From Janthinobacterium sp. CG3 (GTDB taxonomy: Bacteria > Pseudomonadota > Gammaproteobacteria > Burkholderiales > Burkholderiaceae_D): a stretch of DNA of 64,000 nt. Below the pieces are notes generated by a model. That model searched no databases. It was not told where the DNA came from and saw only the letters and a program-made list of their open reading frames with translations. Positions 56,521 to 64,000 of this stretch are shown here, one piece after another. Position 1 is the stretch's first letter, and each line of letters opens with the position of its first letter. The stretch is from positions 2,048,702 to 2,112,701 of the forward strand of contig NZ_KB467824.1 of the NCBI RefSeq assembly GCF_000344615.1, given 5' to 3'. The translations under genes and the position numbers were made by a program.

Positions 56521-56534
56521 TGTTATCGATAACA
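56521..56534. promoter_or_regulatory. LacI-type operator upstream of transporter cluster A
   Basis: TGTTATCGATAACA, identical to the site at 50815-50828 and a perfect palindrome. It lies 113 bases before the binding-protein start codon, a suitable place for repression of the operon by the LacI protein at 50928-51992. Confidence 0.82.
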
Positions 56535-56666
56535 TACTTGGGTGGCTTTTCTTTGTCAAGAAGTAATTACACGCGAAAAACCATACGCAGGGTCCGCTCC
56601 CCCGCCAAGAAACGGGCCGAGCGCCTAAATCGAAATTGTTGTTGGAAATTGCTGTTTGCTGGAAAA

Positions 56667-56694
56667 GTACGGATTACGCTCCGCTAATCCGACC
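56667..56694. repeat. REP-like element
   Basis: GTACGGATTACGCTCCGCTA followed by ATCCGACC, a single copy of the family seen at 10150, 11543 and 49544. GGATTA and TAATCC form the stem. Confidence 0.55.
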
Positions 56695-56760
56695 AAGTGC
56701 TCATTGCGCTGGTCGTCGGCATGCGCCGAGTTAATCCGCTTCCCCCCACCCCGGACCGTG

Positions 56761-56795
56761 GCGCCCGCTCCTTTTTTGGGCGCGGGCGCTTTTTT
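56761..56795 (+). terminator. Orphan rightward intrinsic terminator
   Basis: GCGCCCGC (56761-56768) pairs with GCGGGCGC (56782-56789), followed by six T (56790-56795). No rightward gene precedes it for several kilobases, so it either ends an unrecognised short RNA or attenuates the chemotaxis gene leader. Confidence 0.7.
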
Positions 56796-56971
56796 CGCCT
56801 GTCGCCCGGCGTTTTCATGCCGTAATGCACTATATTGGGGCATACGCGCGGCGGCCGCGCATACCGTGCGGGGCAAACGACAAATTGCTCCGTGGCATGA
56901 AAACTGCTTATACGTTTATAGACGTCAGAGTCAGGCTTTTTTTCCGCGGCACGATCAAATAAGGGATCAAT

Positions 56972-58609
56972 ATGAACATCGCCAACCTTCGCATCGGGAC
57001 CCGACTGGGCCTGGGATTTGCCATGGTGCTGGCCTTGATGTTGGGGCTGACCGCGGTCGGCATCGGCAGCATGGGCCGCATCCAGGGCCACCTCGACGGC
57101 ATCGTCGACGACAACGCCGCCAAGATGGAGGCGTTGCAAGAGATGTCGGACGCCGTCCACGTGGTGGCGGAAACCTCGCGCACGCTGGCCATCCTGACCG
57201 ACAACGAGATGATGATGAAGGAGAACAAACGCATCAAGGAGGCGCGCGCCAGATACGCGGCGCTGTTCGCGGCGCTGGAAAAATCGCCGGCCGACGCCGC
57301 CGGCACGGCCTTGCGCGCGCGCACCAAGGAGGCGGCGCTGAAGGCCGACAAGCTCAACGCCAAGGTGATCGAGCTGGCCAAGTCCTTCAACACCGAGGGC
57401 GCCACCGAACTGCTGCTCAAGGAGGCCGATCCGGCCACGCAGCAATGGCAAAACCTGCTGCACGACGGCGTGGCCCAGCAAAAAAGCGTCAACCAGCGCG
57501 ACGCGGCCGCCGCGCGCGACTCCTACGCCGGCGCGCGCGCGCTGATGCTGGCCCTGGCGGCCGCGGCGCTGGCGCTGGGCGCGGCGCTGGCCTGGATGGT
57601 CAGCCGTTCGATCACGCGGCCGATCAACGCCGCCGTCAAGGTCGCGCAAAGCGTCGCCGGCGGCGACTTGAGCGTGCACATCGACACCGGCGCGGCGGAC
57701 GAAACCGGCCAGTTACTGCGGGCGCTGAAAGCCATGACGACCAGCCTGCACGATATCGTCGGCCAGGTGCGCAGCGGCGCCGACACCATCGTGACCGCGT
57801 CGAGCCAGATCGCCACCGGCAACCTGGACCTGTCTTCGCGCACCGAGCAGCAAGCCAGTTCGCTGGAGGAAACCGCCTCGTCGATGGAGCAGTTCCACTC
57901 CACCGTCAAGCAAAACGCCGAGAACGCGCGCCAGGCCAACGGCCTGGCCGCCTGCGCCACCGAGGTGGCCCTGCGCGGCGGCGCGGTGGTGGCCAAGGTG
58001 GTCGAAACGATGGACTCGATCAACGCGTCCTCGCGCAAGATCGTCGACATCATCGGCGTCATCGACGGCATCGCCTTCCAGACCAATATCCTGGCGCTGA
58101 ACGCGGCGGTCGAGGCGGCCAGAGCCGGTGAGCAGGGCCGCGGCTTCGCCGTCGTCGCCAGCGAGGTGCGCAACCTGGCGCAGCGCTCGGCCGCCGCCGC
58201 CAAGGAAATCAAGCAGTTGATCGGCGATTCGGTCGAAAAAGTCGACACCGGCGCCAAGCTGGTCGGCCAGGCCGGCAGCACCATGGGCGAGATCGTCGCC
58301 AGCGTCCAGCGGGTCAGCGACATCATGGGCGAGATCAGCTCCGCCAGCCACGAGCAGCAGGCCGGCATCGAGCAGATCAACGAAGCCATCACGCAAATGG
58401 ACGCGGTGACGCAACAGAACGCGGCGCTGGTGGAAGAGGCGGCGGCCGCCGCCGAATCGATGCAGGAGCAGGCCGGCAACCTGGCCCGGGTGGTCAGCGT
58501 GTTCACGCTGGACGGCGGACTGCACGCCAGCGAAGCGCTCGCCGCCCCGCCCCGCCGCCCGGCGCGCAACGGCGGGCCGGCGCAACTCGGGTACCAGACG
58601 ATAGGCTAA
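56972..58609 (+). CDS. Methyl-accepting chemotaxis protein
   Basis: 545 residues. TM1 (about 10-31) and TM2 (about 190-210) enclose a helical periplasmic domain of the four-helix-bundle (4HB_MCP) type. HAMP follows (about 211-263, [27 protein letters not shown]), then the cytoplasmic signalling domain with the nearly invariant tip [38 protein letters not shown] and methylation-type Q/E-rich helices. There is no C-terminal CheR-binding pentapeptide (ends GYQTIG). It senses an unknown attractant. No che genes are in the window; its place between two sugar-transport clusters suggests a sugar-related ligand, which is inference. Confidence 0.94.
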   Translation: MNIANLRIGTRLGLGFAMVLALMLGLTAVGIGSMGRIQGHLDGIVDDNAAKMEALQEMSDAVHVVAETSRTLAILTDNEMMMKENKRIKEARARYAALFAALEKSPADAAGTALRARTKEAALKADKLNAKVIELAKSFNTEGATELLLKEADPATQQWQNLLHDGVAQQKSVNQRDAAAARDSYAGARALMLALAAAALALGAALAWMVSRSITRPINAAVKVAQSVAGGDLSVHIDTGAADETGQLLRALKAMTTSLHDIVGQVRSGADTIVTASSQIATGNLDLSSRTEQQASSLEETASSMEQFHSTVKQNAENARQANGLAACATEVALRGGAVVAKVVETMDSINASSRKIVDIIGVIDGIAFQTNILALNAAVEAARAGEQGRGFAVVASEVRNLAQRSAAAAKEIKQLIGDSVEKVDTGAKLVGQAGSTMGEIVASVQRVSDIMGEISSASHEQQAGIEQINEAITQMDAVTQQNAALVEEAAAAAESMQEQAGNLARVVSVFTLDGGLHASEALAAPPRRPARNGGPAQLGYQTIG

Positions 58610-58668
58610 GGTCGCGGGCCGCCGGCGTTATTCAACGCAGCGGCAAAGCGCCGCGGCCGGACCCTCGT

Positions 58669-59139
58669 TCAAACCGCGGCGTCGAGGCTGCGCCTAACCT
58701 GCTGTAACAACGCCATCAACTGGCGCCGCTGCGCGCCGTCCAACCCCTGCACCGCCTTGGCGTTCAGCAGCGTGGCCTGCTGTTGCAGCGCGCTCTGCAC
58801 CGAGCGACCGACGCTCGTCAACCGTAGCCGCACATTGCGCCGGTCGCTCTCGTCAGGCTCGGCGTCGAGCAGCCCCTTGTCGCGCAAGCCCTTGATCAGG
58901 CGCGCCAGTTGCGCCTTGTCGCGCCCGCTGTGCCGCGCCAGGTCGCTTTGGGTGGCGCCCGGTTGACGTCCGAAAAAACCCAACACCTTGCTTTCCATGT
59001 GCGTGATGTCGTGCGGGCCGTCGCGCAATACCTGGTACTGCTGCGAACGGTACTGGTGCATGACGGTGTGGATCAGGTCGAGCACGCCCTCTTCCTGCGC
59101 CTCGCCGGAATGGTTGACATTGTCATTTGTTTCGCGCAT
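58669..59139 (-). CDS. MarR-family transcriptional regulator
   Basis: 156 residues from the ATG at 59139; a start at 59151 is also possible. The winged HTH is clear: HMESKVLGFFGRQPGATQSDLARHSGRDKAQLARLIKGLRDKGLLDAEPDESDRRNVRLRLTSVGRSV, with the MarR DxRxxxLxLT wing. The flanking helices form the dimer interface. It is divergent from the siderophore-interacting protein gene, and two TGACATT-type palindromes cover both starts, so it should repress itself and that gene. The signal may be iron status or a redox-active compound. Confidence 0.9.
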   Translation of the reverse strand: MRETNDNVNHSGEAQEEGVLDLIHTVMHQYRSQQYQVLRDGPHDITHMESKVLGFFGRQPGATQSDLARHSGRDKAQLARLIKGLRDKGLLDAEPDESDRRNVRLRLTSVGRSVQSALQQQATLLNAKAVQGLDGAQRRQLMALLQQVRRSLDAAV

Positions 59140-59156
59140 TATAGGTGACATTATCA
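59115..59156. promoter_or_regulatory. Paired palindromes, probable MarR operators
   Basis: TGACA-T-TGTCA (59115-59125, perfect) and TGACA-T-TATCA (59146-59156, one mismatch), centres 31 bases apart (about three helix turns). They lie across the marR start and just upstream of the divergent siderophore-interacting protein gene. Confidence 0.65.
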
Positions 59157-59175
59157 ACCAATTGAAAGTTAATCC

Positions 59176-59916
59176 ATGAGTATAGACCTTGGCCAGGGGC
59201 GCGTCCAACGCGTGCGCCACGACCTCAAACGCCGCGACTTGCAGGTACTGCGGGTCGCGTCGATCAGCCCGCACTTTCGCAGCGTCACCTTCGGCGGCGC
59301 CGCGTTGGGCGACTTCGCCAGCCCGTCCTTCGACGACCACATCAAGCTGATCCTGCAAGCCGACGGCGCCGAGCCGGTGCTGCGCGACTACACGCCGCGC
59401 CACTACGACGCCGCCGCCGGCGAATTGACGCTGGAGTTCGCGCTGCACGGCGACGGCCCCGCCGCCAGTTGGGCGGCGCAGGCCGCGCCGGGCCAGCGCG
59501 CCGTTGTCGCCGGGCCGCGCGGCTCGTTCATCATCCCGCTCGACTACGACTGGCATCTGCTGGCCGGCGACGAAACAGCCCTGCCGGCCATTGCGCGGCG
59601 GTTGGAAGAACTGCCGGCCGGTGCGCGCGCGCTGGTGCTACTACAGGTGGCCGACGCGGCCGACCGGCGCGCCCTGCGCAGCGCCGCCGCGCTGGAGCTG
59701 CAGTGGGTGGAAAGCGCGCAGCAGTTGGTCGAGGCGGTGCGCGCGCTGACGCTGCCGGCCGGCGACGGCTACGCCTGGTGCGCCGGCGAAGCCGGCATGA
59801 TGGCGACGCTGCGCCGCGTACTGGTCGAGGAGAAGGGGCATGACCGCCGCGCGATCCGCGCCGCCGCCTACTGGAAGCGCGGCGCGGCCGGCCACCATGA
59901 GAATCTGGAGGGTTGA
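59176..59916 (+). CDS. Siderophore-interacting protein (NAD(P)H-dependent ferric-siderophore reductase)
   Basis: 246 residues. An FAD-binding ferredoxin-reductase-like N-terminal half (VLRVASISPHFRSVTFGG, DHIKLILQ, LRDYTPRHYDAAAGELTLEFALHGDGPAASWA, AGPRGSF) has the RxYT-type flavin motif. The C-terminal half is the SIP domain (LAGDETALPAIARRLEELPAG, CAGEAGMMATLRRVLVEEKGHDRRAIRAAAYWKRG). The family (ViuB/YqjH) reduces ferric chelates in the cytosol to release iron. It is controlled, probably, by the divergent MarR protein. No siderophore synthesis or uptake genes adjoin it. Confidence 0.94.
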   Translation: MSIDLGQGRVQRVRHDLKRRDLQVLRVASISPHFRSVTFGGAALGDFASPSFDDHIKLILQADGAEPVLRDYTPRHYDAAAGELTLEFALHGDGPAASWAAQAAPGQRAVVAGPRGSFIIPLDYDWHLLAGDETALPAIARRLEELPAGARALVLLQVADAADRRALRSAAALELQWVESAQQLVEAVRALTLPAGDGYAWCAGEAGMMATLRRVLVEEKGHDRRAIRAAAYWKRGAAGHHENLEG

Positions 59917-59967
59917 CACAGGCCGCGTCGCTTCGGGCCGCCGGCCTGTCGGCTTACGCCGCGCCGC

Positions 59968-60402
59968 CTATTTGTCGGACCAGTCGCAGCCGCGTTCGAC
60001 CATCGCGCCGGGATCTTCCCGGAAACTGAAGGTTTTTCCGTTCGGTTTGACGTAGCGGAACGCGTAGACGCGCGCACCCTGGCTGTCCATTACGTATTTG
60101 CCGCCCTTGCCGCCCGCTGGCAATTCACGCCATTCGGTCTGGAACTCCGACGGACGCCCGGGCACTTCGTCGAGCGTCGTGCGTTTGATTTGTTTGACGC
60201 GGATCGGCGCGCTGCCACGCTCGTAGCGCACTTCGCCGGCGTCGGCGGGGGTGTCAAGGAGGCTGAATTGCAGGCGGATCGGCTTGCCCGGCCCGTCCGT
60301 GGTGAAGCAGCGGAAGTCGTTGGCGGCGGCGGCGGCGCCGGCGCACAGCAGCATAGCGGACAGGGTGGACAGGGTGGACAGGGTGGACAGGCGTATTTTC
60401 AT
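59968..60402 (-). CDS. Small secreted protein of unknown function
   Basis: 144 residues with a signal peptide (MKIRLSTLSTLSTLSAMLLCAGAAAA, cleavage near ANDF). The leader repeat LSTLSTLSTLS is encoded by a 9-bp tandem repeat. The mature 118 residues are charged and beta-rich (IRLQFSLLDTPADAGEVRYERG, YAFRYVKPNGKTFSFREDPGAM) with two cysteines (FRCFTTDG near the start, ERGCDWSDK at the end) likely to form a disulfide. Not recognised; similar small periplasmic proteins are annotated only as hypothetical. It stands alone between the siderophore-interacting protein and transporter cluster B. Confidence 0.75.
   Translation of the reverse strand: MKIRLSTLSTLSTLSAMLLCAGAAAAANDFRCFTTDGPGKPIRLQFSLLDTPADAGEVRYERGSAPIRVKQIKRTTLDEVPGRPSEFQTEWRELPAGGKGGKYVMDSQGARVYAFRYVKPNGKTFSFREDPGAMVERGCDWSDK
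60358..60391. repeat. 9-bp tandem repeat in a signal-peptide coding region
   Basis: GGACAGGGT x 3.8 copies (60358-60391), in frame with the secreted-protein gene. Loss or gain of units changes the leader length by three residues without a frameshift. Confidence 0.85.
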
Positions 60403-60461
60403 CGTTTTTATATTGAGCGTATAGGGGCCGCCGCAATAGAAAAAACCAGGGGCAAAGAACC

Positions 60462-60489
60462 GGGGTCTACCCCCCAGACTTACGCCGCT
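60462..60489. repeat. Short dispersed GC motif
   Basis: GGGGTCTACCCCCCAGACTT followed by ACGCCG, related to the copies at 22509-22535 and 43595-43657. Confidence 0.45.
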
Positions 60490-60545
60490 GGTTTTTCATG
60501 CGCCGCACGGTCCATTATAGACCGCGCGCACTGCCCCGCCCCGCC

Positions 60546-61658
60546 TTAGACGATGCGCTCGCCGTTGCTCGGGTCGAACAACGCCGCCTTCGACAGGTTG
60601 AACGACAGCGTCATCGTCTGGCCCGGCTGCACCGCTTCGCGCGGGTGGGCGCGGCAGGTCACGGAGCCACCGTTGAGTTTGGTCGTCAACAGCGTGTCCG
60701 GGCCGGTCGGCTCGACCAGGTCGACCAGGCAGGACATGGCCTGGCCGCCTTCGCCGTGCGCGCTGCTCAGGTCGGTGATCTGCTCCGGGCGGATGCCCAG
60801 CGTGACGTCGCGGCCGGCGAACGGGCGCAGCAGCGCGGCGTCGAACGGCAGCTTCAGGCGCGCGCTCTGGCCGGCGTTTTCAATGGCCACGAACACGTCG
60901 CCGTTGGCGTCGATGGCCGGACGGCAGGTGATGAAGTTCATCGACGGCGAGCCGATGAAGCCGGCCACGAACAGGTTGGCCGGGTTGTCGTAGATGTCTT
61001 GCGGCGTGCCCAGTTGCTGTACCACGCCGTCCTTCATCACGGCGATCAGGTCGCCCATCGTCATCGCCTCGATCTGGTCGTGGGTGACGTAGACGATGGT
61101 CGAATGCAGGCGCTGGTGCATCAGCTTGATCTCGGCGCGCATTTCCACGCGCAGCTTGGCGTCCAGGTTCGACAGCGGTTCGTCGAACAGGAACAGCGAC
61201 GGCTTGCGCGAGATCGCCCGGCCCATCGCCACGCGCTGGCGCTGGCCGCCCGACAACTGGGCCGGCCGACGGTCCAGCAAATGGGTGATCTGCAAGGTTT
61301 CGGCGACGCGCGCGACGATCTCCTCCTGCTCCGCCTTGGGGACCTTTTTGACGCCCAGGCCGAAGGCGATGTTCTCGCGCACCGTCATCGACGGGTACAG
61401 CGCGTACGACTGGAACACCATGGCGATATCGCGGTCCTTCGGCGGCAGGTCGTTGACGACCTTGCCGTCGATGAGGATCTGGCCGGAGGTGACGCTTTCC
61501 AGGCCGGCGATCATGTTGAGCAAGGTGGACTTGCCGGAGCCGGAGCCGCCGACGAGGATCAGGAACTGGCCGTCCTTGATCTCGATGTCGATGCCCTTGA
61601 GCACTTCGACGCCGTTGGTATAGACCTTGCGGATGCTGCGAATCGATAAGCTAGACAT
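60546..61658 (-). CDS. CUT1 ABC transporter ATP-binding protein (cluster B)
   Basis: 370 residues from the ATG at 61658 (AAGGAAT upstream); the longer frame overlaps the permease gene. Walker A GGSGSGKST, Q-loop [12 protein letters not shown], signature [14 protein letters not shown], Walker [13 protein letters not shown], switch VTHDQIEAM. The regulatory C-terminal domain (about 240-368) includes GIRPEQITDLSS. It lies 11 bases after the MalG-type permease and closes the operon. The strong likeness to the cluster A ATPase means that the two may be exchangeable. Confidence 0.95.
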   Translation of the reverse strand: MSSLSIRSIRKVYTNGVEVLKGIDIEIKDGQFLILVGGSGSGKSTLLNMIAGLESVTSGQILIDGKVVNDLPPKDRDIAMVFQSYALYPSMTVRENIAFGLGVKKVPKAEQEEIVARVAETLQITHLLDRRPAQLSGGQRQRVAMGRAISRKPSLFLFDEPLSNLDAKLRVEMRAEIKLMHQRLHSTIVYVTHDQIEAMTMGDLIAVMKDGVVQQLGTPQDIYDNPANLFVAGFIGSPSMNFITCRPAIDANGDVFVAIENAGQSARLKLPFDAALLRPFAGRDVTLGIRPEQITDLSSAHGEGGQAMSCLVDLVEPTGPDTLLTTKLNGGSVTCRAHPREAVQPGQTMTLSFNLSKAALFDPSNGERIV

Positions 61659-61669
61659 GTATGTATTCC

Positions 61670-62536
61670 TTAACCTTTGACTGCGCCGGCGGTCAGGCCG
61701 CGCACAAAATAACGACCGGCGACCAGGTACACCAGCAGCGTCGGCAGCGCCGCGATGATGGCGGCGGCCATGTTGACGTTGTATTCCTTCACGCCGGTGG
61801 AGGTGTTGACCAGGTTGTTCAGCCCGACCGTGATCGGTTGCGACTCGCCCGAGGCGAAGACGATGCCAAACAGGAAGTCGTTCCAGATCTGGGTGAACTG
61901 CCAGATGATGCTGACGACGAAGATCGGGCCGGAAATCGGCAGCACGATCTTGCGGAAGATCAGGAAGAAGCCGGCGCCGTCGATGCGCGCGGCCTTGATC
62001 AACTCTTCCGGCACGCCGATGTAGTAGTTGCGGAAGAACAGCGTGGTGAAGGCGGTGCCGTAGACCACGTGGACGAATACCAGGCCGGTGGTGGTGTTGG
62101 CCAGGCCGAACTGGCCAAGCAGGCGCGCCATCGGCAGGATCACCACCTGGAACGGAATGAAGCAACCCACCAGCAAGGCGGCGAACAACATTTCCGAACC
62201 GCGGAAGCGCCAATGCGCGAACACGTAGCCGTTGAAGGCGCCCAGGAAGGTCGAGATCAGCACGGCCGGAATGACCATCTTGATCGAGTTCCAGAAGAAC
62301 GGCTGCATGCCGTTGCAGGTGACGCCGGTACAGGCCGACGACCAGGCCTTGGCCCAGGAGTCGGTCTGCCACAGCACCGGCAGCGCCAGCAGGTTGCCGC
62401 TGCGGATCTCGTCGAGCGATTTAAACGACGTCGACAGCATGACGTACAGCGGCGCGATGTAGTAGACCGCGAACAGGATCAGCAACAGGTACATGACGCC
62501 GCGGCCGAGGTTGATGCTTGGTTTAGTGTGTGTCAT
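61670..62536 (-). CDS. CUT1 ABC transporter permease, MalG type (cluster B)
   Basis: 288 residues from the ATG at 62536, which overlaps the upstream permease stop by four bases (ATGA). Helices begin VMYLLLILFAVYYIAPLYVMLSTSFKS. The cysteine-containing loop KAWSSACTGVTCNGMQPFFWNS parallels cluster A. EAA loop VPEELIKAARIDGAGFFLIFRKIVLPISGP; C-terminus RYFVRGLTAGAVKG. It forms the membrane channel with the upstream permease. Confidence 0.95.
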   Translation of the reverse strand: MTHTKPSINLGRGVMYLLLILFAVYYIAPLYVMLSTSFKSLDEIRSGNLLALPVLWQTDSWAKAWSSACTGVTCNGMQPFFWNSIKMVIPAVLISTFLGAFNGYVFAHWRFRGSEMLFAALLVGCFIPFQVVILPMARLLGQFGLANTTTGLVFVHVVYGTAFTTLFFRNYYIGVPEELIKAARIDGAGFFLIFRKIVLPISGPIFVVSIIWQFTQIWNDFLFGIVFASGESQPITVGLNNLVNTSTGVKEYNVNMAAAIIAALPTLLVYLVAGRYFVRGLTAGAVKG

Positions 62537-63417
62537 CTCATCGCCTTTGCGCTGCGCGCTTCCATATACATCAGCGGCACCAGTACCGCCACGATGGTGG
62601 CCAGCATCATCATGGCCGACGCCGAACCCAGGCCGAGCTGGCCGCGGGTGAAGGAAAATTGGTACATGAAGATCGCCGGCACGTCCGACGAATTGCCCGG
62701 TCCGCCGGCCGTCAGCGCGATCACCAAATCGAAACTCTTGATGGCGATGTGCGACAGGATCAGCAGCACGCTGAAGAACACCGGACGCATCGCCGGAATC
62801 ACGATGCGCCGGTAAATCGTCGGCAAGGTGGCGCCGTCGACCTGGGCCGCCTTGATGATTTCGTCGTCGATGCCGCGCAGGCCGGCCAGGAACAGCGCCA
62901 TCACGAAACCGGACGACTGCCACACGCCGGCGATGACGACGGTGTAGATCGCCATATCGGAGTTGACCAGCCAGTCGAAGGTGAACGACGTCCAGCCCCA
63001 GTCGTGCATGACCTTTTCCAAGCCCAGGCTGGGGTTCAGCATCCACTTCCAGGCGGTACCGGTGACGATGAACGACAGCGCCATCGGGTACAGGTAAATG
63101 GCGCGCAGGAAGCCTTCGGCGCGGATTTTCTGGTCCAGCAGGATCGCCATGAACAGGCCGATGGCGATGCTGGCGCCGATGAACAGGGTGCCGAAGATGC
63201 CCAGGTTTTGCAGCGAGGTCCACCAGCGTTCGTTGTCAAACAGCTCGTAGTACTGGACCAGGCCGGCGAATTCGAAGTTCGGCATCAGCCGGGATTCGGT
63301 CAGGGATATATAACCGGTCAAAAAGATAAAGCCGTAGACGAATACCAGACTGGCGACGAGCGTGGGGCCCAGCACGAGTTGCGGTATCCATCGGTCAAAA
63401 TGCTTGCGTAGGGACAT
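62533..63417 (-). CDS. CUT1 ABC transporter permease, MalF type (cluster B)
   Basis: 294 residues from the ATG at 63417; upstream open frame is low-complexity. Six helices, beginning LVLGPTLVASLVFVYGFIFLTGYISLTES. EAA loop IDDEIIKAAQVDGATLPTIYRRIVIPAMRP. Shares long blocks with the cluster A permease (YPMALSFIVTGTAWKWMLNP). It is translationally coupled to the MalG-type permease downstream and separated from the binding protein by a GC-rich stem-loop. Confidence 0.95.
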   Translation of the reverse strand: MSLRKHFDRWIPQLVLGPTLVASLVFVYGFIFLTGYISLTESRLMPNFEFAGLVQYYELFDNERWWTSLQNLGIFGTLFIGASIAIGLFMAILLDQKIRAEGFLRAIYLYPMALSFIVTGTAWKWMLNPSLGLEKVMHDWGWTSFTFDWLVNSDMAIYTVVIAGVWQSSGFVMALFLAGLRGIDDEIIKAAQVDGATLPTIYRRIVIPAMRPVFFSVLLILSHIAIKSFDLVIALTAGGPGNSSDVPAIFMYQFSFTRGQLGLGSASAMMMLATIVAVLVPLMYMEARSAKAMR

Positions 63418-63448
63418 AGGACTGCCGTATGAAGAAGGAAAAGCGGGA

Positions 63449-63476
63449 GGCGCCGCCGCGGGGGGGCGGCGGCGCC
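63449..63476 (-). terminator. Stem-loop between binding-protein and permease genes (cluster B)
   Basis: A perfect 11-bp inverted repeat, GGCGCCGCCGC (63449-63459) and GCGGCGGCGCC (63466-63476), with a six-base loop; CTCCCGCTTTTCC follows on the minus strand. There is no strong U-tract, so mRNA stabilisation or partial termination is likely. The AAAAGCGGGA next to it also occurs beside the cluster A hairpin. Confidence 0.6.
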
Positions 63477-63604
63477 GTCGGAGCACGTCGTTGCATCGGC
63501 CCGCCGGTAGCGGGCGCGGATTCAAACGAAGGGCCGGCAGCCGTGCGCTGCCTGCCCTGTTGCCGGCGCGGCCCGCCGTGGCGGACCGATGCACGGCTCC
63601 TGGA

Positions 63605-64000
63605 TTACTTCACTTTGGCCGCTTTCGCCAGCGCCGCAACCGCGTCCTTCGAGCTCATGTTGGAGTTCATGAACTTGGCGATCACGTCGACCACCGCGCC
63701 CTGGGTCGCCGAAGGCAAGGCCATGCCGTGCGCGAACGATGGCACCAGGCCGCCGCTCTTGTTGGTGGCGTCCATGTCTTCCATCGATTTGATGGCGCAG
63801 TCGTCGAACTTGGCGCGCGAGACGCCGGAACGCACCGGGATCGAACCCTTGTTGAGGTTGAAGATGGCCTGGAACTTCGGATTCATGATGGCCGTGGCCA
63901 GCGCGAACTGGCCCTTCTTGGCTTCGGCGTCCTTCTGGGTGAACATGGCGAACGAGTCGACGTTGAAGGTGTAAGCCTTGTCGGTGCCAGGCGCGGCGGC
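63605..64000 (-). CDS. CUT1 ABC transporter periplasmic sugar-binding protein, C-terminal part (cluster B)
   Basis: The last 131 residues of a gene that continues past the right edge. PGTDKAYTFNVDSFAMFTQKDAEAKKGQFALATAIMNPKF and IFNLNKGSIPVRSGVSRAKFDDCAIKSMEDM line up with the cluster A protein (PGTEGSFLFNADQFGIFK, KFNIVKGSIPARLDVAMDNFDDCGKKSM). This is the typical C-terminal lobe of family-1 sugar-binding proteins. It should be the first gene of cluster B; its promoter lies outside the window, so any LacI-type operator cannot be seen. Confidence 0.9.
   Translation of the reverse strand, partial: AAAPGTDKAYTFNVDSFAMFTQKDAEAKKGQFALATAIMNPKFQAIFNLNKGSIPVRSGVSRAKFDDCAIKSMEDMDATNKSGGLVPSFAHGMALPSATQGAVVDVIAKFMNSNMSSKDAVAALAKAAKVK

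Larger units (their letters stand above)
56409..56971. other. Intergenic region between cluster A and the chemotaxis gene
   Basis: About 560 bases. From left to right it holds the LacI-type operator (56521-56534), a REP-like copy (56667-56694), a strong rightward terminator (56761-56795) and the leader of the MCP gene with AAGGGATCAAT before its ATG. No open frame here looks like a gene. Confidence 0.6.

Noticed and set aside
62537-63223. Extended 517-residue permease in cluster B
   Set aside because: Same situation; the ATGA overlap at 62533-62536 marks the true start.

Overview
The window is GC-rich, densely coded DNA with short intergenic gaps. Its gene complement points to a beta-proteobacterium of the Oxalobacteraceae (Massilia/Duganella/Janthinobacterium type); this is inferred from protein resemblance and content, because no rRNA marker is present. 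The features point to a heterotroph specialised in taking up and sensing carbohydrates: four sugar ABC systems (one cut by the window end), two maltoporin-like porins, a complete myo-inositol pathway, a TonB receptor, and many regulators. There are no tRNA or rRNA genes, CRISPR arrays, prophage or transposase genes.

Layout. 1-3610: the N-terminal part of a tandem-HAMP signalling protein (cut by the window edge), translationally coupled to a REC-PAS-GGDEF-EAL protein. 4245-6405: an exported protein and a secreted hydrolase-like protein that overlap. 6961-8573: a small phosphate-binding-like protein and a porin. 8643-12319 (minus): nitrate-assimilation regulation, nasT - RNA leader - nasS - a small MCP-like protein - cobA. 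The leader can be folded into two ANTAR-type hexaloop hairpins, and the second excludes an intrinsic terminator placed just before nasS. 12394-15335: an HTH regulator, an NADP oxidoreductase and a divergent LysR regulator. 15386-19432: two orphan ABC binding proteins and a DUF4382 lipoprotein, with remnants of two genes fused between them.

19577-34382 is a complete inositol regulon. Minus strand: binding protein, permease, ATPase, iolC (fused to an aldolase-like domain), iolD, iolE, iolB, mmsA/iolA and a maltoporin-like porin. Plus strand, divergent: an RpiR-type regulator, iolG and a second inositol-type dehydrogenase. The shared promoter region holds two adjacent perfect palindromes that look like the operator. 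34394-39932: a TonB receptor diverging from a LytS/LytT-type two-component system, then a putative zinc peptidase.

39963-50681 is a sugar-uptake block resembling the Pseudomonas glucose gts/gltRS/oprB region: a periplasmic binding protein overlaps a response regulator and histidine kinase (minus), divergent from a CUT1 ABC transporter and a second maltoporin-like protein, then an aldose-epimerase-like gene. 50928-64000 holds a LacI regulator and two parallel CUT1 transporter clusters with the same gene order. Perfect 14-bp palindromes upstream of the first cluster's binding protein and of the epimerase define a probable LacI regulon. Between the clusters lie a methyl-accepting chemotaxis protein, a MarR regulator divergent from a siderophore-interacting protein (with paired operators), and a small secreted protein whose signal peptide is encoded by a 9-bp tandem repeat. 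All four binding-protein/permease junctions carry GC-rich stem-loops, and REP-like palindromes are scattered in the gaps, one of them forming the 3' end of nasS.
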